Source: Bemisia tabaci (lineage: Eukaryota > Arthropoda > Insecta > Hemiptera > Aleyrodidae). From it: a stretch of 64,000 bases of DNA. This document shows, piece after piece, positions 1 through 12,400 of the stretch (the first letter of the stretch is position 1; the number at the start of each line of letters is the position of its first letter). Under the pieces are notes generated by a model that was not told where the DNA came from, ran no database searches, and saw nothing but the letters and a program-made list of their open reading frames with translations. Position numbers and translations under genes: made by a program. Location: NCBI RefSeq assembly GCF_918797505.1, contig NC_092793.1:77931912-77995911 (forward strand). The letters are read 5' to 3'.

Positions 1-1405
1 TGAGAATAATCCATATAGAGTGTGCAAACATTTCAAAGTCATGAGTTGAAAAACGCTGACTCCACGAGATTAAACATTAGAGCCTAACACAAAGCGGAGC
101 GGCGGCGCACTGGCGCCTACAAACCTAACAGGGATACTTCACGCATTGCGCAATGCGTGAAGTATCCCTGTTAGGTTTGTAGGCGCCAATGCGCGTTTCG
201 CGCTGGCTGCCCGCTCGCCGCGCCGCGCCGCGCCGCAGCGTACCACGGCGCTTGAAGCAACTATTTCACACCAGAGGTATTGCAGAGTATCATACGAAAT
301 TGAAGGCGCTCCAACATATTAGGAATGACAGGCATCCTTCAAAAGTACGGAGCTTTCCTCGCAAAATAAATCAAGATACTACGGCCCAAAAAGAGAGCGG
401 TAGTCCAAAAACTCACTAAGTCCTAGCATCCGTAATTAATAACGTTTAGCATAAACTTTATCGCCAGGCTGTTGCGTAATCGCCATCGGCTGTAAAAGGC
501 CATAAGAAATTGTGTTGCCGGCTATGGAAGCTATTAGAAATCTTACAGCCGGCTGTAGGTCTATGGTATTTTGGAACACAGATTCTACTGCCAATTTTTA
601 CCAGGGCGTACATATTGACATCGCCTCATTCAAAGAGGCAGCGAAGGCTGTGTCTCACTCTCGGTCCCTCGATGTATTGGCAAAAGAGAGAGGAAGACTT
701 CTATCGAAGGGGAAGAGGTGAAACCTATCAGGAATGGGGTTAGGATTTATACTCGTATTTAATGAAATTCGCCTTCGGTCGAATACCGCAAGCCTCTCTC
801 TTGTCGGTCTTTCCTGCTATCCTAGTAGCGAAGGTTGCAATTAATTGGAATTACATGGTAAAATTGTTATTCCTTTTGTATTGTAGTGTTACGCATGTTG
901 CCTATCCACTACTTGAAGGAGCTCCTCTCTTCTAAATGTTGCTGTAACATTGAAACACGTTGATATTTGTATTTGCATTTCATATTGCCTATCTTTCTGA
1001 GATATTGAATTCATTCTATTGGCTGTTGAAAATCGGCATCTTTCGACCAAATTATGTAAAAAGTTCGCAATTTTAAGGTAAAAAAAATTGCTACTAACCT
1101 ACCATAGATTCTACACTTTAAGTTAACTCACTTTAAAAGTGAAATGGAAAATTCGATTTCGAAGATCCGATTCAAATAATAAAAATGAAGATGGCATATC
1201 TCTAAATTCGTCTTTTGAAAAAGGCCTGCTTATTTGACCTGGATTGTACCAAAGTACTCCCTCGATTTTATCTCTAAAAATCGATTTGTTGATTTGAAAG
1301 AGGGAAGGTGCCAATATTTTATAAGTACGTAGTTTTCATAATCAATATGTTTTTTTTCTATAATGCAGTCTATTTGATTCCACTTCCAATTTATTTTATT
1401 TTCAG
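1..1405. other. Left flank: repeat-derived sequence
   Basis: Apart from the palindrome at 111-188, 250-520 resembles the ATAGTTGCAT/CGCCTTCAATTT repeat in reverse (GAAGCAACTATTTCACACC ... CGAAATTGAAGGCGC). Open frames at 510-743 start at TTG/GTG, not ATG, and show no known family. I see no certain gene. Confidence 0.4.
111..188. repeat. Perfect 39-base-arm palindrome
   Basis: Arms 111-149 and 150-188 are exact complements with no spacer (TGGCGCCTACAAACC...). The arm holds the CGCCTACAA and ACTTCACGCATTGCG words that are repeated inside the hAT-like elements at 19822-20592 and 22510-23627, so it is derived from that family. Confidence 0.9.
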
Positions 1406-1543
1406 GAGAGCCACGCCCACGATTCCGGTCACATCTTGCTACGATTCCTTATCATTCTTTGGCCCAGTGATTATTTTATACAGCTGGACGGAGAACTGAT
1501 AAGGGCTTGTGGAAGGTGGTTCATCACATATCAGCCTTTGTGA
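1406..1543 (+). CDS. Possible terminal exon of a gene entering from the left
   Basis: A pyrimidine-rich TTTATTTTATTTTCAG precedes it. Phase 0 reads 45 codons (ESHAHDSGHILLRFLIILWP...) to TGA at 1541. An AATAAA lies at 1726-1731, 183 bases further. No family recognised and no upstream partner exon found in the window. The other phases stop sooner. Confidence 0.22.
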   Translation, partial: ESHAHDSGHILLRFLIILWPSDYFIQLDGELIRACGRWFITYQPL

Positions 1544-4500
1544 ACTGTACCCACTGATCATTGCAATGAAGAGCTTGTGTCATCTATACATAGATACTTA
1601 CTCAGCAAGCTTCATAACATACCAATCAAATGCGGAGATGAATACCTACTGCCAGATAATGTGATAAACGTAATAGGATAAACGAAAAGATTTTTTTTAC
1701 TTTTGGAAGTAGATGTATTCTGTTGAATAAATTGTATTGGATTACCTCATGAAAATATATATAAATGAGGAATTCTTTTTAGGATAAACATGTTAAAAGA
1801 TTTGAATGTTTGTAGATCGGAGTGTTATTAATATTTTGTATAGGTAATTTAACAATTCGGAGGCAGTCCATGTGTTCAAGGAAAAAAATTACCTATATGT
1901 TTTAAAACTGTAAATAATACCTATTGATTAGATATATCCGACTGTTTTGCTGTAAATAAATTCATAATTTGCTTTTAACATCTTGTCATATTTTTCTATG
2001 GACATGTTTTTTATATTCTTGTGACTTTCTCACTCATTCCATTTCTAAAATTATAAATGGCAAAGGAGCAATTTTCATCCTAATTTTTGGAGTCGGTGTT
2101 CTTTTTTTCTTTTTTAAGTGATCGGTTAGGTTTTGGATCTCTCCTCTCACAGGTCAAATGACCTTTGAAATGATTTTTAAAATCCATTAGTTTGTGGAAA
2201 TTACTGACAATATTTATTTTTGATTCAGTTAGAAAAGTAATACTTTTTCATTAGAATGTAAGTTCTTAAAAACTCAGCCATTATTTTTACTTTAATTTAA
2301 AAACTTTGAGTTTTCAATTTCACCAATCAACTTTCATATTGAACTACTATGCTAATTAAATTTAAATAATAATGATTTGTGAACTGTTAAGATTATCCAT
2401 CAAAATAAATAATCAAATTATGTATTTTGCTTATTGTGAAATTCATTTCTCATTTCCATTTTTGATTTCATATAATTTCCATGTGTTGAGGTTACTTCTT
2501 TTCTAACGGGAAAAGAAGAAGAGAAAAAAGTGGCATGTCTCACTTTCAGAAAGTTAACCTTTCTTAAAATTTTGAAAGACAAAAAATCAAGGATTTTCTA
2601 CCTGAACTGCACAATTTTAATTTAAAAATTGGAAGAAAATATAGTTCTCACAACCGATGGTTGATGCAATATTAATATTCATGTTTGAAATAACTTCCTG
2701 AAAAATTAAGTCATTTTTACTGGGCATCGGGATCCTCTCAAAAGTATGAGCTGTCCTTGCCGGTGTCACAAATACTCAGTAAATGATAACTGAGCATAAA
2801 AGACAAATAAAAGTAACGCAATTTTGGAGAAATTAAAATTTATAAAGATTGAAAGACATGAAAATACGTTTACAGTTTTACAGAAAATTGTTCATCTTAA
2901 CACTTGTTATAAAATGAAGGAGAACCTTTATCAATGATTAAGGCAAACAGAGCTAATTTTTATTAGTAAAAATTCATGCACTTAGGTGTTATATGTACAA
3001 ACAAAAAGTAACAAATAGGAGAGAGAACAAAATGAATAAAACATACCGATGGATAATGTAAAAAAGTAACTATCCACACATGAAGGAGCCAGACTTGCAG
3101 AACACTTCATTGACCATTCAACAGGTCAAGAGAGCTGGGTAAAACTGTACAAAAGACATCAGAATGAGACTCATTTGCACTCAAAGAATGATTTACACTG
3201 TTGAGGTTGAACAGGAGATGAGCTCACTTAAGTATTTTCTATTTATCGCATTATTACCCATAATAGTTTAGAAGTCTAGCTGTTTTTCTGTGCTGTGTGT
3301 TCATTTTTCATGGAGATTCTCATCATCATTAAAATTCTAAAACTAGATAACTTCCAAAAAAGAAAAAAAACCACTCACACGATAAAAAATTAAAAAGACT
3401 GCAATTAAAAAAAAAATTAGTTGGCTTTTACAATAACAATTTTATCATGTTAAAAGAAGTCATGGCAAAAATATTGTTTTTTTCTACACAGTCCAAATTA
3501 CTTAATACATAAAAACATAATACAGCTAAGAAGACAGAAATGAAATCACTCCGATTTTTACACAAGAATATTAATCTAAATTGACGAAACTATCACAATT
3601 ATTTTTATTTTATTTAATTATAATTTTTTCACTTTCGAAGGTACAAAAAAATTTTTAAAAGGAGGAAAAATAAGCATAGGGATACTATAAAAGTGTATGA
3701 GGGTGTATTTATGTCTTTGATTAAAGCTAAAATACTAGTTTAGCGACTTAAAGACAGTTGCATAAAATCACGAGAGGGCGGAAGAATACAAGCTAATTTC
3801 TGGCAAAAAAAAGAGAAAACTTGTCAACTGATTGGAGACCCTTAATCATAAAAAATTCTGTCTTTTGCAATGGACTCCTAAAATACAGAGAAAAATATTT
3901 GTAATTCTTAACTTAACAGTTGGTGTTCATGCGGCTACAATGAATACTTCCCACACAGTCGAGCTTATGTTCCGTTACCCTATCTCGCGTAAAATATTTA
4001 TGGAGAAGAGTTAGAAGGTATACCTCTGTGTAGTTCCAAGGACCCATTTATAGAAGCTTTAAGGGCATCGAAGATTTTAAAAAAAATATTATCGCTGTAA
4101 GGATAAAAAAATTATTAAAAAATAACAGAATACATACTTTAAATAAAACATAACCCAGACATTCTTCCAGAAAAGTATGATGACTGTTCAATAAGGACTT
4201 GGGCTAAGCCGGATCATAGACTGGGTAGGTGATAGAACATTAATCTACAAGTTCACAGACCAAAATGCACAAACTCGTCGGAATCAATCAAAAGTGACTG
4301 CATAGACGACTTGCAAAGAGGAAGATTATCACCTTGATTTGCTTCGATTTTTTACAACTATGCACTCACACTTCGTTTCGGTCTAGTGTTCTGTGCGCAA
4401 ATACGCCAGATTAAAATGATTATATAAAATCTGGTTTGAGCACTGCTACCAATCACTGACAAATAATGAAATAATTCAACTGCAGTAAGGCATTGAGTTT

Positions 4501-6045
4501 CCGAAACTGCAACCACATAGATCATGGATACAGACAAACCGGGGTTTCCTGGCAATTTGGACTCGTTTGGGCCTTTTATCAAACAATCAAACCACCAATA
4601 TGAAAAACTAAAATCGATGAGTCAGTCCATAAAGCTATTTTAAGAGCTGAAAGAGTCTGCTGCTTACAAAAAGTCACAGTCGATTGAATCCCAATAATTT
4701 TCTGCATTGTGGCCTGTAAATTTACAGACAGCTTCATCACCTGTTTTATCAATTAAGTTAGTATCATTACTCATTGGCGGGTTGGCAATACCAATCTTCA
4801 CTGACCAACCCTCATGATATTTGCTTTTTTGATAGAACAATTGAATTAAACAGTAAGTTACAAAAAAATATTTAAAAATTCTTGCTAACACTTTTCATCC
4901 TCACCAACAAACAGGAATTTATTCACTAAATATTTCGCACAAAATAAATCCATACAGACTAAAGGTCTCTTTTTGCCACAATATTTAAAAAGAGGTAAAA
5001 AGTAAATCAAAATATATTAAAAACGCACAAAAATATGTTGAGCAAAGTTGATTAGGATTTAGCATCATAAGCCATGTGAGGAATACTTCAAAAACAGCCA
5101 CCTCTGATGACTGTAAACCACAGCTCTTTCCATGGACAGTTTGGGTGGACTACTTCTACTGATACTATGCTAAGATGCATTGACCAAAAGTGTTTGAAAC
5201 ACATACTGGCCAAACAGAAATTTGCCGGTAAGAAATCGCTTCTGGCCGCTAAGAAAATCGTTGTTAAACTCCGTTTTTGGGATTTATCAGCGTTTTCCTG
5301 ACTCAAGACATTTCGAAAGGGCAATTTTTCATTTTGGCCCCTAAGAAAAAAAGTTGCAGGCCAAATGGCTGCTAAGACTTCATGCCGAGTTTCAAACACT
5401 GATTAACAAATCATGCCAGTTAAGATTTTTATTACACTACATTTTAGAAGACCCGTATAAGGAACGAATAGACATTTTAAAACATGGAGCTCTTAGGGCA
5501 TCAAAGGCCAGCCAACCTACCTCCAGGCACTAGCACTAGAAAAATCCTGCTACCAATCATCAGATTCCAATATCAAACCAAGATGGCCAAGAATGTTCAT
5601 AAATGAGCGTCCTTCAGCAAAAGTGAATAAACTTATGGAAAAGCTGAGTCAAATGCTTGCTTTACAAATGACAGGTCGTAACAATTGTAATAATGAATCA
5701 CTCTGGATACATTAAGTTCATCGGTTTGCTGCTCTTTTGGACCCTACTGGCTCCATGACCTAAACTCCAAAATTACCAGCATGTCCATACTCTTTCTACA
5801 CGGGTATTCTACCAAATTCTCACCACAGTTTACGTTTTCTGAAAAAGTTTTCAGGAACATGAAATGAGCTAAATTCTTCTTGTGTCAAAGAATTTCTCTA
5901 CCATTTTCAGGGTCAAATCCCTTTTGTAAGAATCAGCCTACCAATCAAGAGCCACAAACACTCAATTTTCATGACAACATAAACTTGCCGTAAATCTGAT
6001 GTACCGTAGTAAATGTTTCCCGTTTTACTGACCTTGCTATCAAGT
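1544..6045. other. AT-rich intergenic stretch between convergent 3' ends
   Basis: Low-complexity A/T runs and scattered AATAAA. Small open frames at 4358-4582, 4664-4891 and 5088-5399 have no domain and no splice support. No gene seen. Confidence 0.5.
1726..1731 (+). terminator. Candidate poly(A) signal after the possible terminal exon
   Basis: Plus-strand AATAAA 183 bases beyond the TGA at 1541. A second lies near 1952. AT-rich context makes chance occurrence likely. Confidence 0.2.
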
Positions 6046-6051
6046 TTTATT
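6046..6051 (-). terminator. Candidate poly(A) signal of the PLD3-like gene
   Basis: AATAAA on the minus strand, 183 bases downstream of the TAA. Other AATAAA copies lie further out in this AT-rich flank, so the 3' end is uncertain. Confidence 0.4.
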
Positions 6052-6233
6052 TTCATGAACAGATCATACCAAAGCCCATTCTTGGAACATGACTTTCGGA
6101 CTCAAAACAAAGAAAAAAACAAACTGAAATCTAAAAAATAATATGGATGCCAGATATCTATCGAGGAACAGACGATGATGAATAAAGGTCACTTGCGGTG
6201 TTCATCCAGGGACATCATAGGTGCATTCTTTGG

Positions 6234-6412
6234 TTAAGCGGCTCCATTAACTGTATCGATGTCGTAAGCATACTCCGATTCCCAATCCCTTAAGAAGACA
6301 GATTCTAACTGATCTCTGAGACTACCCGACCGATCATCATCAGGCCTCTGCTTGGCTATTAAGCTCACACCACCAGTGTTGACAAAGTAATCAGCTGACC
6401 AGTTTGATGTTC
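6234..6412 (-). CDS. PLD3: PLD3-like exon 11 (C-terminus and stop)
   Basis: The acceptor TTTAG precedes GGAACATCAAACTGG. It encodes [30 protein letters not shown] and ends [12 protein letters not shown]. The C-terminal block matches PLD3 with no truncation. Confidence 0.94.
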
Positions 6413-9400
6413 CTAAACAACAACAAAAAAGACATAAAGACAATAATTTGGGTTACCTTGATCATTTTAAGCCACTGCTGGTTGCCAGACTCTAAAGCTA
6501 ATAAAACATGTCACAAATTAAAGTTTTCCTCAACTCCTTAACTTAACAATCAGAAGTGACTTTCGACATGAGTAATTTTGAGAATGGTCAATACATATTG
6601 ATGACTAAAGAGGAAAACCACATATTTCCATTGCGGTGCTTCAAAATTTCCGTTCCTATTTAGTTTTTTCGAAGAGAAAGAGACCTACTTCATGGGTAGA
6701 ACTTTATATAAGTGATATTCTGCTAAAAAATTAGAGAAATCAGAGTAGTTTTTACCAGAGAAAAAGTGAGTATAACGAAAAGTCTGCAAAGGTGCTAGCA
6801 GAAATAAATACATGTTTTCTCAGTTTGGCCATCAATAAAGCAATGAGAGTGCAGAATTTGCTGTTTGAAACTCAGAATTCCAAAAGTCTAAAACTGTTTT
6901 TTAAAAAACCTCAAACTTCATTTCTATAAAATGCTAAATTACTTGCAGACGATGTCAAGGTTTCTCCAGAGATTCAGAAAGAAATTGGAAAGGGTTAAGA
7001 ATAATTCGAACCCTGTTGTTCCAAAATGACAAGTTTGAATAGGTCATTTTTATGCCAGCTATATTTTTCATCGACACAACTGAGCGAAAGAAAGCAAGAT
7101 GAACACGAAGGGTCCAAATACACAGAAGCAAATAGGGCAGTCACATAATTTTTTTTCTTTTTTTTTTCTTTTTTTCTTTTAATTCACTCTCTAACATTAA
7201 GTAAAAATGAAGTTACCAACGTTACTTTGTTTTTCATTTGATCAAAGTTTGCTTAAGAAAATTACTACAAAAGTCGCCAAAAATCCAACCTAATTTAAAA
7301 TGGAAAAATAGCACATCAGCAGGTTGTGGGATGCCATATGAGGAATTGACTGCCAGGTATCATTTTGACTGCGTTTGTTTGTTTCAGTATTTTTTACTTA
7401 CATTTTATTTGTTTATAGGAAAACAGCCGCATGAATTTTCCTGAAATTCCTACTGATTTTCCTAAATCTTTCTAAGGATCAACTCCGAAATTTTCAGACT
7501 AATTGATGCGACTCCTATGAAAAATGAAATGCTTGTAGAAATGATAAGAAGAGACGATGATATAATCAAGAAATAATTTGTGAAGTGGGGAAAACAGCTG
7601 GATACATACCAATGAATACAGCGTTATCGGTAACCATATATTTGTTATGATTGACACGTGAAAATGGGATTCTCTTTTCTTCATCGGTGCTTGGCACTTG
7701 AAAGAACCTCTGTTAAAACACAATTAGAAAAGCATAGATGAAAGAATGGAAAATTTGCGGTAAATTATTCCAAAGATTTTAAAAAGCAACAGTGTACACA
7801 TACTGAAGAAATTTATTTTCAACAAAAAAGGTGAAAGCAACTAGGAATTTAGAATACGTCATGGGTGCTTGCATCCTACTATGCACGGAGTGTTTCAAAT
7901 GAAAGTATCCACTTTAAAAATATCGTTTGAAAGAATTTAAGAATCGAAAAACGCTGGAACACCCCCTAGGAGGCCCAAAAGTGTATACGTATGGAAAAGA
8001 TGATCTCCTTAAAAATACTGAAAGAGAGTTTCAGCGTTTTTCGATATTCGAATTCGTTTAAAACATGTTCAATGTAGATGTATTCTTTTGAAACACAATT
8101 ATAACAGAGAACAATCAAATCTTCCAGCCAAAGGAGTCTTAAAAATGATGGACTAACTGCTCTGCAGTGCTCAGAAAACTAGTCTCATCGCACAGAATAT
8201 GAAGGAAGTATACAGAGCTGATAAGAATGTAACAAAACTAGGAATTCACATCATTCGAAACTTCCACTTTAACTTCTTTTGTTCCACTGACGAAAGAGGA
8301 TGCTCAGTTGAAACTCTACAAGCACAAATTCCATTACTCTGTTAACCAATTATATCCATCAAAACTTTCAATTTCTACTCTCGAAGAAATTCTATGCATT
8401 GAAAAACAGGATTTCTCCATGAGCATACACAGAGATTTGAATTCCTGCTGCGCTTGACAAGTCCACATTTATCCTACGCGAGTCCCATACTATTTTAGGT
8501 CCCTAATAACAACCCTCTGAATGAACAAGAGAATTTGAAAATTTCTGATTGATTTCTTTTAAAATGCACTTAAATTCAGAGAAGGTTATTTCAATTATTT
8601 TCTGAAGTAAAGTCAACTGGTAAACTTTCAGAAAGCCAACTACTGTGCTCAATAGTTCGCCCTTTTTGGAAAATAACAATTGCTCTTCCGTATGATCCTT
8701 AATAGAGAATTTGCAGGTGTCTGAAATTTGATGAATTTCCTGTTTAAGTGGAAACTACTGAGTAAACTGAACATGAGGATACCCTTGGTTCATGAATTGA
8801 ACAATTATTGGAGAAGATATCACAAAATTATCTTATCTGCTAAAAATACATGTGTTTAAATGGGAAATGCCGCCAGATGATGTCACTAGGAGAGGTGCAT
8901 TTTCTCACTTTGAAATATTTATTTTTATACTATTTCCCATATCAGAAAAAAATTATAAAAATTACTGTGAAATCAGCTCTTTAAGCACTTTCAGATGAGG
9001 CAATAAAAAATTTGCGTGCAAATTCTCGTCCACTACTACTGAGCATGCATACTCAAAAGTGTTGCATATCCTATCAGGACCCTCAATCATTAAACGGCAT
9101 TTACAAGCTGAAAGAAAGATAGGATAAAGAGGAAACAAGTCTGGAAAGGCAAGTAATAACAAAGGCATAAGCTAAACTAATAAAATTGTATACTTACTGC
9201 TTTGATCACAACATTTTTTTTGATGCCAGTTAAATCAACTAGAGATTTCAAAAAATATTTAATTTCACTGCGAGTATGATTCCAATGGCTTATTAAAAGC
9301 CTCACCTCAACCCTCTTCAAAGCAGCAGTTCTCAGAGCATCATCTATGACAGGCCAAAATCTGTCAACAAAAAAGGCATGTTTTTCAATTAAACCTTTAA

Positions 9401-12400
9401 TAAACAAAACATTGAACTCAATCTTCCTCTGAATGATAATTGGTCTTATATTCATGGTTTGCGATGAAATGAAAAAGACTAAAGCGCCCATCCCAAGCAC
9501 AAATTTGGGCTTTCAAACTAGCATTAATTCTTTAATTTTTCAGTCATTTCTGCACGAAATTGCATGAAAATCTCAGGATCTGATCAAGATGATGTGTTCC
9601 AAGAACATCGGTTACCTTCAAAGATTGTCGAGCTGACAATCTTGGAACAACAATCATCAATTATTTCATCTATGAGCCCCTTCTTTTCTCACATCTCTGA
9701 TTTTCTCATTTTACACAATGGTCAGGTAGGTTTTAAGCGTGGCTATAAAAATTTCGTAGGAAAAGTGCACCCTCCATACGAGGCTACTGGGATTGAGCGG
9801 CTACATACCATCACAACTTTTCTGAAAGAGGCCAGTTCGGGGGGCCTATGGCTTGCGTGCTCTCTCAGCTATGCCCATGGGCTGGGTGTCCTCTTAATCA
9901 AGGTGGAGAAATGGTGCTGGGTCCACACCATTTCGCGGGGAAATCAAAGCCAAGGAGTTCCAAAAATTAATCTTTGTATCTTGTTCCTCTCTTTTTGACC
10001 ACAACCTATTCTATTTATCAGCCGAACTCTCTTTTGTCCTGTCACATTGTATCAGATATCCATTTGCAGGAGAAATAAGATATGCCGGAGTATATAGGAT
10101 AAGATGTAGATTTCAGTGTTTTTAAGTACCTGAAAATGATTTCAGCATCCCCTGTGTTTTCATAAAAACTTCATTGATGTGTATAAACGCCTTGAATTCG
10201 TTATGGGATTTCTTCAGTTTTAAAGATTTTTTTGGCTTCTCGACTCTATACTGGCAAACTTTTTTTATTCCCAGAAGTATTCTAAAACCTCAAGAGGAGT
10301 TATAATTCTTTGTTGTTCCTTAAAAAATTTATTTTCAATGACACAAGTTGTACTAATTCAAGCTTTTCTCTCAAGAACCTACTTTTTCCGAGAAAACGGC
10401 ATACCACATGGGATAGGCCATAGAAACGCTCGATACGCTTTAACTCTTTTAGTTATTGAGTCGAAATGTTCTGATTTGGACTGTTGTTCTAATCATTGAG
10501 GGGTGTAACAACCCTTCGACTCCCTCAGGGGGCCATGGAAGGGAGTGTCCTCCAAAATAGCAACATTTTCAAATGGGGACTCCCCCACTAGACACATCAA
10601 TTTATGGCGTTTCCTTTGCCCACCCCGGTATAGCAAATGTGTGAAAATTATGTATTGCAGACTAGAAAAAATATACTTCTGTTCTTGATGGTTTTTGGTA
10701 CAACAGGATATACCCAATAGGGCAAAAAATGTTCTCGGGTTTGCACAAAACACCAGAACCAGAGTGTGTATGAAAACTTTGAGTGCTATTTCCTCAAACC
10801 TGCTTTTTTTCCATATGCTATTTGATCGGAGAGGTCTTCATTTACTCGTTTTTCCTTGGAGTTAATGAGATATTTTTGAAAAACCATCGGCGATCATGTG
10901 ATCATTGTAGATTCGTCTAGATTGGCACCCACCTCCTTTATTATATTGGTTCAACGGTTCACACTTACTTGGCATCTCGGGAGTATGCGAATAATGGCAA
11001 ATAATCCATTACAGCGATGTAGATATGCCTCTTGGCACCACGTATTACATCTATAACAGCCTCTACATCCCATGTTCGGCCCTCTGGACAAAATATGGGA
11101 GGTGAACTCTGAAATATTTGAGAAAAGAATAATCATGATTCATCAGGCCAGTCAGGTTTTAAATTTTGAGGGGATGCTTACATATCAGAGGAAGACATAG
11201 TCTATTGTCAAATTACATATAATATATAGGTATTAGAGCTGATAGAGGGCTAAAACTTTCTTTTAGATGGTGGAATCACCATGAATCATTAATGGCTACA
11301 CTTAATTTCTGAACGGAGAGCACCCCTGTATATAATATAATAAATATTATTTGATTTAACTCAAACTTCAAGCGTCAGCTAATAGAGGCAGCATATTCCT
11401 TGATGATAAAAAGAAAAAACAGTACGGTGTAAAACAGCATGAGGATGGTACTTGCGTTAAAGACTGTTTATGAGTAAGTGAAAAATGCAATTGAATCCAA
11501 ATTTAAACTAAACCTGCAGTCCAACTGTAAGAAACACCTTCAAAAATTTGAATCTGTTACCGCAATTTTAATAGAAGTTAGCAAATTCACTAAAAGTGCG
11601 CTGATAGAGACTGTCCAATTGGTAGGTAGAAGATAGTCATGAAAACTCAAAGAAATGCCATGTAATGGGCCTGTTGCAAACTTTTGCTAGAGCAAAACTA
11701 AGAGTTGTTTCTTATAGATAATACCTCAAAAATCACGATGAGCGCATCGGCAAAGTCTGGCACTCATAACTTCACAATCTGCGTAAGAAATTTGCGGTTC
11801 TTTGAGCTTCCCGCTTCAAAATCGATACTACGGCACATGTGAACATTTTGTTAGAGGAGTCGTTCCATTGGCGGCAATACTCATCATGGCCGACGCCAAT
11901 CTGCCGAAACATGTGTGATGGGACGAGATGACACCTGAACAGGATTAAATCAGATAATAATCGGCGTGTTTACGTTCATATTTTCCTCGCCCGCCTTGAT
12001 TGACCTTGAACTCTCCTTGAATTACGCGAGGAACTGCGCAAGCGTCGGCCATGATGAATATTGCCGACGATGGAGCGACTCCTCTAATAGAATGTTCACC
12101 TGTGCAGTGGTATCGTTTTTGAAGCGGGAAGCTCAAAAAAACGCAAATTTCTTACACAGATTGTGAATTTATGAGTGCATTTCAGATTTTGCCGATGCGC
12201 CTATCAGAGATTTTTGAGGCATTATTTATAGGAAACAACTCTTAATTCTGCTCTAGCAAAAGTTTGCAACAGGCCCATTGGTTTGTGTGGTGAATATGGT
12301 GCAATCCTGCATCAATTTAGCACAAACACATCCAAACACACACACCCTTTTTGGGAAACTATGGCAAAGAAAAAAATGCTACAATTTAATTGAGACTGGC

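Noticed and set aside
510..743. Two overlapping frames near the left edge
   Set aside because: Their starts are TTG and GTG, an in-frame TAA lies just upstream of one, and the region resembles a dispersed repeat.
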